The notes under the pieces were generated by a model. It was not told where the DNA came from. It saw only the letters and a list, made by a program, of their open reading frames with translations, and made no database searches. Of a stretch of 64,000 nucleotides of DNA, positions 54,412 to 62,584 are shown in pieces. The stretch spans positions 166,294-230,293 of the forward strand of contig NZ_QQPQ01000002.1 in assembly GCF_003346715.1 (NCBI RefSeq). The letters run 5' to 3'. A program made the position numbers and the translations under genes. How positions within the stretch are numbered: the first letter of the stretch is position 1; the number at the start of each line of letters is the position of its first letter. The DNA comes from Oceanispirochaeta sp. M1 (GTDB taxonomy: Bacteria; Spirochaetota; Spirochaetia; DSM-2461).

Positions 54412-55317
54412 TCAGGACTCCATAGAGCTTTTATAAGCTGATTTAATATAGAAGAAAGTCGGTATGAAGATAATAAGAGCCGTCAGATAAGACATAGCTG
54501 ACCCATAACCGAATCTGAGAGACTTGAAGGTCTGCCAGTAGATTCTAAGAGGAAGTATATCTGTCGAATTGAAGGGTCCACCTCTGGTGATGACATAAAT
54601 CAATTCAAATGTGTGCAACAAGCTCCAGATTAATTGCAGCAGACCACAGACCATAAGGATATTTTTAATAAATGGAAGAGTAATGTAGTGCCATCTTTTA
54701 AATACATTTGCTCCATCAACTTTAGCCGCTTCATACATCGCTTTTGGAACACCTTGAAGAGCAGCCAGAACCATAATGATTGTAAAGGGAGTCTCTTTCC
54801 AGACATTAGCAAGGATTACAAGAATCATAGCGCTTACTGGATTTCCCAGCCATGCCTGATATTCTTCAATCAAACCTAATTTTAAAAGGAGAGCATTCAA
54901 CACTCCATAGTTGGCATTATATATCCAGCTCCACATGGATGCATTGACAATATTGGGCAGTGCCCAGGGAAGAATAATCAACCCTCGCACAAATCCTCGA
55001 AAACGAAACTTCATATTGAGAACAAGAGCAATAGCAACCCCGATGAGGAGCTCAAAGAAAACAGACGTAAAACTAAATATCCCTGTTACTTTCAAAGAAT
55101 TCAGAAAATAAGGGTCTTGAAGTAATTTAATATAGTTAGATAACCCGGCAAAACCATTTGTAGCTGGTCGTGCCAGATCCTTAGAGAAAAAACTAAGAAT
55201 AAATGAATAAAGAAAGGGGAATAGAAGAAATCCGAATACGATGATCATTGATGGCAGAACCAGGATTTTACCAAGATTCTCTTCTTTGCCTAATTTATAC
55301 TGTATAGATTGATTCAT
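54412..55317 (-). CDS. ABC sugar permease, MalF-type (Aga-like locus)
   Basis: 301 aa, six spans (first: ILVLPSMIIVFGFLLFPFLYSFILSFF, split), EAA loop MYEAAKVDGANVFKRWHYITLPFI. The upstream 14-bp stem-loop separates it from the binding-protein gene. Confidence 0.92.
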   Translation of the reverse strand: MNQSIQYKLGKEENLGKILVLPSMIIVFGFLLFPFLYSFILSFFSKDLARPATNGFAGLSNYIKLLQDPYFLNSLKVTGIFSFTSVFFELLIGVAIALVLNMKFRFRGFVRGLIILPWALPNIVNASMWSWIYNANYGVLNALLLKLGLIEEYQAWLGNPVSAMILVILANVWKETPFTIIMVLAALQGVPKAMYEAAKVDGANVFKRWHYITLPFIKNILMVCGLLQLIWSLLHTFELIYVITRGGPFNSTDILPLRIYWQTFKSLRFGYGSAMSYLTALIIFIPTFFYIKSAYKSSMES

Positions 55318-55340
55318 GAAATAAAGCCCACTTTTTGAAA

Positions 55341-55374
55341 AAACAGGTTGTCTTAATCAGAAGACAACCTGTTT
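55341..55374 (-). terminator. Strong stem-loop between binding-protein and permease genes
   Basis: AAACAGGTTGTCTT (55341-55354) pairs perfectly with AAGACAACCTGTTT (55361-55374), loop of 6. On the minus strand it is followed by TTTTTTC, so it is a true intrinsic terminator, probably leaky, limiting permease relative to binding protein. Confidence 0.8.
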
Positions 55375-55379
55375 AATGA

Positions 55380-56684
55380 TTATTTAACGCCGTCAAACTC
55401 TTTTAACAGATCAGCCATCTTGGCCAATGCCTCTTCAGCACTCTGTCTTCCTGAAAGAGAAGTTTGTATTTCAGTAATACATTTATCTGCAAAATCATCA
55501 TACCAACTTAAGGTGGATAATCCCTGAACAGAAACAAGCTGCTGTTGAAACTGCAGCCAATGTGGATATTTCTCAAGTAGATCACTATCAGAAAAAACAT
55601 CTACCCAGATCGGCAGAGTACCAATCTGATTGGAAAGCTTTTTATTTGATTCCTTGCTGGTCATGAACTCAATAAATTTCCATGCATTCTCTTTATTTTT
55701 GGATGCCTTAGGGATGGCATAGGCTTCGGGAAGAGTTAATGCAGCGGATAAGTCGGCAGAGGCCCCGGGAACAGTAGAAACAGCGATCTCTCCTACAACA
55801 CTGGAGATTTCAGGGTTATCTGCATATGTTAATAAACCGGAAAGTCCCTGAGGCATAAAAGCTGTTTCACCTTTTAGAAAAAGGTTCATGGAAGTTTCCT
55901 GGTCATAAGTTAAGGAAGCAGGATCTGCAACACCTTCATCCAGTAATCGTTTCATACCATTAACTGCGGCCAATGTTTTTGAATCTTTATTCCAGAGGAA
56001 ATTACCATCCCCATCAACGATCCGACCACCATAAGTATAAGTCCAGAAATGGAATTCATTAGCAAGAGCCCATTCTGCTTTCCAGAAAGGAGCAAGACCA
56101 TATTTTATGAGTCCCCTATCCTGCATCATTTTGCTCTGTTCAATTAGTTCATCCCATGTGGTGGGAGGTGCAGCAATACCGGCTTCATCTAATATGGACT
56201 TATTATAGTAGAAAAATCTTGTATCATTATTCCAGACAACACCATACAATTTATCATCACTACCACTAAAGAGATCAACAAGTCCAGGAATCATTTCAGC
56301 TTCATATCCGACAGGCATATAGTTATCAAGAGGCTCAACCCATCCTGCATTTGTCCATTTAGCAACCCAACCATTGTCAAATTCAACAACATCATAAGCA
56401 GAACCACCAGATGCAAGTTCAGGAAGCACTTTATCAGCGACCTCATCCCAACCCAATTGAATCAGGTTAACTTTAATTCCTGTTTCTTTTGTAAATTCTT
56501 TAACCAATGCAGGATAAGCACCGATTTTATCAGCTTCATGCTGTGGAAATATAACAGTTATCTCATTATTAATTTCCTGCTTCTCACCAGAACCATCCGC
56601 AGAGTCTTGAGTTCCTGATGCACCGGCACTGACAAGACTAAACAAGGTAAACAACAGAACAATAAGCCCAAAAGTTTTTTTCAT
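55380..56684 (-). CDS. Extracellular solute-binding protein of the Aga-like locus
   Basis: 434 aa. Signal peptide KKTFGLIVLLFTLFSLVSA before GASGTQDSADG; no Cys at the cleavage site, so soluble. Family-1 fold: EITVIFPQHEADKIGAYPALVKEF (split), YDVVEFDNGWVAKWTNAGWVEPL, WKFIEFMTSKESNKKLSNQIGTLP. Expressed from a promoter about 210 bp upstream with DeoR-type operator repeats. Probable ligand galactosamine, GalNAc or an oligomer (from gene context). Confidence 0.92.
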   Translation of the reverse strand: MKKTFGLIVLLFTLFSLVSAGASGTQDSADGSGEKQEINNEITVIFPQHEADKIGAYPALVKEFTKETGIKVNLIQLGWDEVADKVLPELASGGSAYDVVEFDNGWVAKWTNAGWVEPLDNYMPVGYEAEMIPGLVDLFSGSDDKLYGVVWNNDTRFFYYNKSILDEAGIAAPPTTWDELIEQSKMMQDRGLIKYGLAPFWKAEWALANEFHFWTYTYGGRIVDGDGNFLWNKDSKTLAAVNGMKRLLDEGVADPASLTYDQETSMNLFLKGETAFMPQGLSGLLTYADNPEISSVVGEIAVSTVPGASADLSAALTLPEAYAIPKASKNKENAWKFIEFMTSKESNKKLSNQIGTLPIWVDVFSDSDLLEKYPHWLQFQQQLVSVQGLSTLSWYDDFADKCITEIQTSLSGRQSAEEALAKMADLLKEFDGVK

Positions 56685-56813
56685 AAATTCCTCCGTTTAT
56701 TAATACTCGAATAAGGAGATAGGACCCCTTACAGCCATCTTAATTATTGTAAAAATAAGAGCTTCTATTTGACCAAGAACAAAAAAACCAAAAAACCCAA
56801 AAAAAATGAATTT

Positions 56814-56836
56814 AAAATGATTAATTCGATCATTTT
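56814..56836. repeat. Inverted repeat in the leader of the Aga-like importer mRNA
   Basis: AAAATGAT (56814-56821) and ATCATTTT (56829-56836), 7-bp spacer. It resembles the ATGAT half-site of the operators nearby, so it may be an extra binding site within the long 5' leader, which also has A-rich tracts (56791-56809). Confidence 0.45.
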
Positions 56837-56894
56837 CATTTCCTATTAAGATAACAGAGTCAAAAGACCAACTAATATTTGCAATAATACATCA

Positions 56895-56946
56895 ATAGTA
56901 TCACAGATCACTCACCTGTCAAGCATTTAATGATTATTTAATGATT
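56895..56946 (-). promoter_or_regulatory. Promoter and operator repeat of the Aga-like importer operon
   Basis: On the minus strand TTGACA (56922-56917), 16-bp spacer, TACTAT (56900-56895). Immediately upstream TTTAATGATT occurs twice on the plus strand (56926-56935, 56937-56946), 11 bp apart; the second runs into ATTGA, giving TCAATCATTA on the minus strand, as in the kinase operator. The 5' leader would be about 200 bases. Confidence 0.6.
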
Positions 56947-56990
56947 GACACTACAGGAAAAATGAAAGGAATTATAAAATTATGAAATGA

Positions 56991-57758
56991 CTATATTGCG
57001 CGGATGATCTGGATACCCTGCTCTTTATAAGCTAGAGCCTTTATGTCCTCTATATCATCAGTAACAATTTTAGAAATGGACTGTAAGGGAGCCAGGAAAA
57101 GAGGGGCAATCTTATCAAATTTTGTATGATCTGAAACAACAATTACTTCACTGGCAATATTAATAACCAATCTATCGATCTGCGTTTCTGGGAGTGCATC
57201 ATTTGTTAGGCCCTGTTCTAAATGAATAGCCCGGACTCCCAATATAGCCTTGTCTGCACGTAGTCCTTGCAATGCCTGTTCTGCTCCGGGGCCGACAAAG
57301 GACTGCTCTGATTGACGGAGAATCCCACCTAAAGCAATCAGAGTGATTTTGGGGCATTTGCTTATTAAATCTATTACAGGAAGAGAATTAGTGATAACAG
57401 TCAATCGTTCATGCTTGGTAATATTTCTTGCCGTTTGATAGGCCGTCGAACCACTGCTTATAAAAACGGTATCTCCATCCTGTATCAGTTTTGCAGCAGC
57501 GACACCAATGATCTCTTTTTCATAAGAGACTTCACCCATTCTTGATTCAATAGGCGGTTCGGGTGCCGCAGAGGGTAAGACTTGTACTCCACCGATAATC
57601 CGTTTAACTTTTTTCAACTCTTCAAGTTCGGCTAAATCTCTTCTGATTGTTGCTTCACTCACTTTAAAGTAAGTACATAAGTCTTCAACACTCAGTTCTG
57701 TATGTTCATTTAGATATTCAACAAGAGCTTCCTGTCTGATAAATGCTTTTCGGGACAT
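56991..57758 (-). CDS. DeoR-family regulator (AgaR-like)
   Basis: 255 aa. N-terminal helix-turn-helix RQEALVEYLNEHTELSVEDLCTYFKVSEATIRRDLAELEELKKVKRI (read in parts) and the C-terminal DeoR sugar-phosphate sensor domain with DGDTVFISSGSTAYQTA and VVSDHTKFDKIAP. It lies between the importer operon and the kinase operon and probably represses both via TCAATCAT boxes. Effector would be a phosphorylated (amino)sugar. Confidence 0.9.
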   Translation of the reverse strand: MSRKAFIRQEALVEYLNEHTELSVEDLCTYFKVSEATIRRDLAELEELKKVKRIIGGVQVLPSAAPEPPIESRMGEVSYEKEIIGVAAAKLIQDGDTVFISSGSTAYQTARNITKHERLTVITNSLPVIDLISKCPKITLIALGGILRQSEQSFVGPGAEQALQGLRADKAILGVRAIHLEQGLTNDALPETQIDRLVINIASEVIVVSDHTKFDKIAPLFLAPLQSISKIVTDDIEDIKALAYKEQGIQIIRAI

Positions 57759-57789
57759 AATCTACCTCAGTGTTGTTTTATACATCTAT

Positions 57790-57817
57790 GATATAAATAT
57801 GTGAATATGTACGTCAA
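57790..57817 (-). promoter_or_regulatory. Promoter of the DeoR-family gene
   Basis: On the minus strand TTGACG (57817-57812), 16-bp spacer, TATATC (57795-57790), about 30 bp before the ATG at 57758. Confidence 0.45.
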
Positions 57818-57947
57818 GCATATTTTGATCAATTGAATTATCTAATCTACTTTATTTAGCGTTAAAAATGATTTTGACTAAATGAAAATTAGATTTTTAT
57901 TATATAAATTACAAAACCCTATCTTGGGCAATCATATTTTACTCATA

Positions 57948-57991
57948 TCAATCATTATATGATTGACCAATATTGATTTCAATCATATAAT
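57948..57991 (+). promoter_or_regulatory. Promoter and palindromic operator of the Aga-like kinase operon
   Basis: The perfect palindrome TCAATCATTATATGATTGA (57948-57966) overlaps the -35 TTGACC (57963-57968); 17-bp spacer; TATAAT (57986-57991). Another half-site TCAATCAT lies at 57979-57986, and CAATCATAT at 57930-57938. Repression by the DeoR-type regulator would block RNA polymerase directly. Confidence 0.75.
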
Positions 57992-57999
57992 ACATGCTT

Positions 58000-58938
58000 A
58001 TGAAGAATAACTATAACATTTTATTTTGCGGTGACATCAATGTTGACCTTGTATTTGGAAATCTCAGTCACCCAGTCCAGGATGATAAAGAAGTGTTAGC
58101 TGAGACATTCTCTAAAACTGTTGGTAGCTCTGCAGTTATTACTGCAGCAGCCTTTGCATCTTTAGGTGGTAAATGTGTTGTCTCAGGTTTACGTGGAAAT
58201 GATGAAAATGGCTTATTTATGGATTCCAAAATGAAAGAATTTGGAATTGACACCCGACTAGTCCAAATTAGCGATTCAGTGAAAACTGGAATAACTGTAA
58301 ACTTAAATTATGGTCGCAGCAGATCTCAGGTCACCTATCCTGGAACTATCTCAGAATACACCGGTCCTGACCTGGGTATCTCATACAGTCAATTTTCACA
58401 TGTCCATTTCACTGGTATTTATCAGCAAACTTCATTTCTTCCAAATCTTGTAAGAGTTATCAAGCACCTGAAGGAACAGGGTTTGAAAATATCACTGGAT
58501 ACTCAATGGGATGCTCAAGAGAAGTGGGAGTATCTGGAGATTCTTTACCCTCTTCTTGATGTCCTGTTTATCAATGAAGATGAAGCCCTTTCTATATCTA
58601 ATTCACTGTCAATTCATGAAGCAACATTGTTTTTCAAAAACAGGGTTAAAATGACAGTTCTTAAAATGGGTGCCCAGGGGGCTTTGATAATAACAGAGAA
58701 TGGAGAGGATTTTATTCCCATTTATCCGGCGACAGTTATAGATACTATTGGTGCAGGAGATACTTTCTCTGCAGCATTTATATATAGCCATGAAGTCTTA
58801 AATAAAAGTTTCATTAAATCAGCTCATTTTGCTTCAGCAGCTTCAGCAAGAAGTTGTCAATTTCCTGGAGGTGTTGAAGCCAAATCATCATATACAGATA
58901 TTATTAATATATTGGAGAGTCATAATGTACAGTTTTAA
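58000..58938 (+). CDS. PfkB-family sugar kinase, likely leaderless mRNA
   Basis: 312 aa from the ATG at 58000. The -10 box ends at 57991, so transcription should begin within about 58000 +/- 3 and an ATG at 57994 would be upstream of it; no ribosome binding site is present. PfkB features: FCGDINVDLVFGN, GSSAVITAAAFASLGGKCVVSGL, and the anion-hole/catalytic motif DTIGAGDTFSAAFIYS. Likely phosphorylates a hexose or hexose phosphate, for example tagatose-6-phosphate, in the amino-sugar pathway. The AgaS gene overlaps its end by 14 bp. A+T content looks higher than in the first half of the window. Confidence 0.88.
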   Translation: MKNNYNILFCGDINVDLVFGNLSHPVQDDKEVLAETFSKTVGSSAVITAAAFASLGGKCVVSGLRGNDENGLFMDSKMKEFGIDTRLVQISDSVKTGITVNLNYGRSRSQVTYPGTISEYTGPDLGISYSQFSHVHFTGIYQQTSFLPNLVRVIKHLKEQGLKISLDTQWDAQEKWEYLEILYPLLDVLFINEDEALSISNSLSIHEATLFFKNRVKMTVLKMGAQGALIITENGEDFIPIYPATVIDTIGAGDTFSAAFIYSHEVLNKSFIKSAHFASAASARSCQFPGGVEAKSSYTDIINILESHNVQF

Positions 58939-60106
58939 AGAGTTGCTTAATTTGCCGGAAGAAGAACAAATAAACTTGGGTACTATTTTTACTGCAAATG
59001 AAATAGCACAACAACCTGAAATATGGATAAAAACATCTCAGATTGTTATTCAGAATAGAAAGGAGATAAAAGCATTCCTCAGCAAGAGTGGTGTATATTC
59101 TGAGAATGAGATGAATATTTATCTGACAGGTGCTGGTTCTTCCGAATTTGTTGGTAATGCGGTGGCCCCCTTCCTGCAAAAAGCATTCAACAGACCTGTT
59201 ACTTCTGTTCCAACAACAGATTTTATTACCCAACCCGACTATTATTTAATGAATAACAAGAAGAACCTTGTCGTGTCCATTGGCCGCTCAGGGAATTCTC
59301 CTGAATCAGTTGCGACATACAATAAAACAAAAGAATATAATCCCTCAGCTATGCAAGTCAACCTTTGTTGTAATAAAGATAGCGAAATGCTTCGGTTAAC
59401 AGAGAAAGATGAAAATACGTTAAATATTATCCTCCCAGAAGAAACCAATGACAGTTCTTTAGTTATGACCAGCTCATATACCAGTATGGCTTTAGCTTTA
59501 CTTGCTCTCCCTTTCTTGGATGATGTGGCAAAATTTGAGAAGTATACTCAAATGGCTTCAAAGGCTGCTCAAAAGATACTTGAAAATGACACAGAAACAG
59601 TACGTACATTTATATGCCGAGAAACTGATAGAATTCTCTACCTAGGTACAGCAGAACTAAAAGGTTGTGCCCAGGAGTCAAGATTGAAATCTCAGGAAAT
59701 GACGGACGGAAGAATTTTGTCAGATTTTAATTCTTATCTGGGTTTACGCCATGGTCCGCAGGTATTTGCTAATAAAACTTCACTTGTCATTGCATATTTA
59801 TCATCTGATCCTAAAAGGCGCTTGTTTGAAATAGATCTTCTAAAGGAAATGCAGGAGAAAGAGCAGGGAGCTGATTATCTTTTTGTTTGCGATAAAAAAG
59901 ACAAAGCAATCCAGTCTCTCAAAGGTCAGATTCTTGAAGTATTTCCAGGAGGAGACTCCCTTCCCGATGCATTCAATATCCTCCCTTATGTTTTAATCGG
60001 ACAGTTGAATGGTTTATTTAAAAGTATTCAAATTGGACATAAACCAGACTCTCCCAGCATCTCCGGCACTATAAATCGTGTAGTCCAGGATGTTTCAATC
60101 TACTAA
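58925..60106 (+). CDS. agaS: AgaS-like sugar-phosphate aldose/ketose isomerase-deaminase (SIS domains)
   Basis: 393 aa from the ATG at 58925 (GGAG upstream); the longer frame to 58829 lies inside the kinase gene. Two SIS domains: ENEMNIYLTGAGSSEFVGNAVAPFL with FITQPDYYLMNNKKNLVVSIGRSGNSPESV (split), and ILYLGTAELKGCAQESRLKSQEMTDGRI. AgaS deaminates galactosamine-6-phosphate to tagatose-6-phosphate in the Aga pathway (known of the family). Overlaps the kinase gene, so translationally coupled. Confidence 0.9.
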   Translation: MYSFKELLNLPEEEQINLGTIFTANEIAQQPEIWIKTSQIVIQNRKEIKAFLSKSGVYSENEMNIYLTGAGSSEFVGNAVAPFLQKAFNRPVTSVPTTDFITQPDYYLMNNKKNLVVSIGRSGNSPESVATYNKTKEYNPSAMQVNLCCNKDSEMLRLTEKDENTLNIILPEETNDSSLVMTSSYTSMALALLALPFLDDVAKFEKYTQMASKAAQKILENDTETVRTFICRETDRILYLGTAELKGCAQESRLKSQEMTDGRILSDFNSYLGLRHGPQVFANKTSLVIAYLSSDPKRRLFEIDLLKEMQEKEQGADYLFVCDKKDKAIQSLKGQILEVFPGGDSLPDAFNILPYVLIGQLNGLFKSIQIGHKPDSPSISGTINRVVQDVSIY

Positions 60107-60183
60107 TAATATCAGTTCCTACTTCTGCACTTACATAAATGGAGTAGGAATAGAAAATATAAAATCTACTCAAAGGACCTGAT

Positions 60184-61494
60184 GTGACAGCTGTTAAAGA
60201 ATTTCTTCACATATTAAAAGAAAATAAATCCGGAAAAAAAGTCGGTATTTACTCAATCTGCAGTTCCCACCCTGAAGTAATTAAAGCCGGAATGATTCAA
60301 GCTACAGATGATAATTCTATACTTTGTATTGAATCGACCTCGAATCAGGTTGACCAGTTTGGTGGTTACACAGGTATGACACCGGATATGTTTATCACTT
60401 ATGTTAAAGGACTTGCAGAAGAGCTTGCATTCCCCACCGATAAGCTACTATTTGGGGGAGATCACCTGGGGCCGAATGCCTGGCAGAACCTTACAGCAGC
60501 AGAGGCAATGATGAATGCCAAAGACCTCATTTCCGCTTACGTCAAAGCCGGTTATCTGAAAATCCACCTTGATACAAGTATGTTCTGCTTGGATGATCAG
60601 GGAGACAGACAAAATCCTCTATCTGATAAAGTAGTGGCCCTCAGAGCTTCAGAATTATGCATGGTTGCAGAGAAGACCTGGAAGAAATACATGGAAGGTC
60701 CTTCACAATTGCATTATATCATTGGAACAGAGGTTCCGGTTCCCGGAGGAACAGACGGAGCAGAAAATGAAGTGACAGCAACAAAAGCTCTAGATGCACA
60801 GTCTACATTTGCTATTACAAAGAAAGCCTTTATTAAGCTTGGGCTAAATGAAGCATGGAAGCGAGTTGTTGCATTGGTTGTCCAGCCAGGTGTCGAGTTT
60901 GGAGATGAGAATATATTTCAATACAACAGAGAAGCGGCAAAGGATCTGAGTAACTCCATACAAGATTTCGGTATTTTGATATTTGAAGCCCATTCAACAG
61001 ATTATCAAAGTAAAGAAAACCTAACCCATCTTGTGGAAGATCATTTTTGTATTTTAAAAGTTGGCCCCTGGCTTACATTTGCCTATAGAGAAGCCTTATT
61101 TGCTCTGGAAGAAATAGAACGAAAAATCATTGACCCGAAAAAAAATCAACTCTCATGTTTCCAGGAAGTTCTTGAAAAAGTGATGATAGAACAGCCAAAG
61201 TATTGGAAAAAATATTATTCTGGTGATGAGACAGAACAACTATTTAAGCGATGTTACAGTTTTAGTGATAGGAGCAGATATTATTTAAATGATAACCGTA
61301 TAAATGACTCTATCGAGAAACTCAAAGTTAATTTGAATAGTAAAGGAATTCCTTTATCTATTTTAAGCCAATATATGCCTTCTCAATTCACGGCAATACT
61401 GAAGGGAGCTATATCGAACTCAGTGGATGAAATTATTCACTCTAAAATAAGAGATGTTCTAAAAATGTACTCCAGTGCATGTGGGTATCAATAA
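60184..61494 (+). CDS. KbaZ/GatZ/AgaZ-type tagatose-bisphosphate aldolase accessory subunit
   Basis: 436 aa from a GTG at 60184 with AAGGA upstream. Family signatures: KKVGIYSICSSHPEVIKAGM, DQFGGYTGMTP, LLFGGDHLGPNAWQN, KIHLDTSMFCLDDQ, IGTEVPVPGGTDGAENEV, QPGVEFGDENIFQYN, FEAHSTDYQ. These proteins (GatZ/KbaZ) stabilise or assist the catalytic subunit GatY/KbaY; some are described as tagatose-6-phosphate kinases. No catalytic subunit gene lies in the window. Last gene of the kinase-AgaS-KbaZ operon. Confidence 0.92.
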   Translation: MTAVKEFLHILKENKSGKKVGIYSICSSHPEVIKAGMIQATDDNSILCIESTSNQVDQFGGYTGMTPDMFITYVKGLAEELAFPTDKLLFGGDHLGPNAWQNLTAAEAMMNAKDLISAYVKAGYLKIHLDTSMFCLDDQGDRQNPLSDKVVALRASELCMVAEKTWKKYMEGPSQLHYIIGTEVPVPGGTDGAENEVTATKALDAQSTFAITKKAFIKLGLNEAWKRVVALVVQPGVEFGDENIFQYNREAAKDLSNSIQDFGILIFEAHSTDYQSKENLTHLVEDHFCILKVGPWLTFAYREALFALEEIERKIIDPKKNQLSCFQEVLEKVMIEQPKYWKKYYSGDETEQLFKRCYSFSDRSRYYLNDNRINDSIEKLKVNLNSKGIPLSILSQYMPSQFTAILKGAISNSVDEIIHSKIRDVLKMYSSACGYQ

Positions 61495-61661
61495 TCAAAC
61501 ACACCCTTTTACTCTATGTTTTGGAATATGAATTATTCTGCGCTGGTACTGCCCTTCACTTTGTTTTTATAATGATTACAAAAGTAATATTTTCCTAGTA
61601 ATTGAATTTTGAAGAGAGGCTTCAAACAATCCGGTTATTATTTACAGTTAAAAGACACATC

Positions 61662-61695
61662 GTCTCTTGACTGGAGACACGACGTTTCTTATATT
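61662..61695 (+). promoter_or_regulatory. Promoter with overlapping operator, SDR/TetR operon
   Basis: TTGACT (61667-61672), 17-bp spacer, TATATT (61690-61695), a near-consensus promoter. GTCTC (61662-61666) and GAGAC (61674-61678) form an inverted repeat centred on the -35, so a bound repressor would block polymerase. The TetR-type protein encoded in the same operon is the likely binder. Confidence 0.6.
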
Positions 61696-61733
61696 ATTAG
61701 CATAACTAAAGTATATTAGATGAGGTTAATTAT

Positions 61734-62567
61734 ATGAGCAAAGAAAAAGTAGTATTTATCACCGGTGCATCAGCCGGTTTTGGACATGATACGGCAAAAG
61801 AACTATTACACAGAGGCTATAAAGTTTACGCCACGGCCCGGCGTCTTGAACCGATGGCAGACCTGAAAGAACTGGGAGCCAGGCTGATCAAGGTAGACGT
61901 CACAAAAGATGATGATGTACGGAATGCCGTCGAGCAGATTATCAGGGAAGAAGGCCGCATCGATATTGTCTATGGCAATGCAGGGTACGGTACTTATGGA
62001 AACATAGAAAATATATCTCTCGAAGAGATCAAGTACCAGTATGATGTGAATCTATTTGGACAGGCCCGGATCATTCAGGCAGTACTTCCCCATATGAGGA
62101 AAGTACGTAATGGCCGGATCATCCTCACGGCGTCTCTGGTCAGCCATCTATCCACGGCGGGTCTGGGCTGGTATGCATCCACAAAACATGCCTTATACGG
62201 TATGGGAACAGCTCTCCGGCAGGAAGTGAAGGGCCTGGGAATTGATGTGGTCATGATCCATCCGGGAGCTGTTAAAACGGAATTTGCCAATATAGCCGTT
62301 GAGACAATGGACAAAATTGATTACCCCGATGACTACCGCCTGCTGATGAAAGGCTTTAGAAACAATATTGTCAATTCCAATGAGACCAGCCCCGGACCGG
62401 AAAGCACCGTCAGGGCCATGGTTACCGCAGGAACAGTCAAAAAACCGAAAACAACATATGACACCACCCGGGATGCAAAGGTACTCAAGAGAATCAAGAC
62501 TCTCCTGAGTGATAGAATAATGGACAGCCTCGTGCTGGGAATGTACAGAAAGGCCGCGGCTGAGTGA
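61734..62567 (+). CDS. Short-chain dehydrogenase/reductase (SDR)
   Basis: 277 aa. Cofactor motif TGASAGFGHDTA (TGxxxGxG), NAGYGTYG, the catalytic Ser in LTASLVSHLS, and YASTK (YxxxK). The basic residues after the second strand (ATARRLEP) favour NADP. GAGGT lies before the ATG. In the same operon as a TetR-type regulator whose start overlaps or follows by 17 bp. The substrate is unknown. Confidence 0.93.
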   Translation: MSKEKVVFITGASAGFGHDTAKELLHRGYKVYATARRLEPMADLKELGARLIKVDVTKDDDVRNAVEQIIREEGRIDIVYGNAGYGTYGNIENISLEEIKYQYDVNLFGQARIIQAVLPHMRKVRNGRIILTASLVSHLSTAGLGWYASTKHALYGMGTALRQEVKGLGIDVVMIHPGAVKTEFANIAVETMDKIDYPDDYRLLMKGFRNNIVNSNETSPGPESTVRAMVTAGTVKKPKTTYDTTRDAKVLKRIKTLLSDRIMDSLVLGMYRKAAAE

Positions 62568-62584
62568 TCTGTTCAGGGGTGAAT

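Noticed and set aside
61495..61661. Possible tRNA or small RNA between KbaZ and the SDR gene
   Set aside because: No cloverleaf or conserved T-loop found; the only structure is the operator palindrome.
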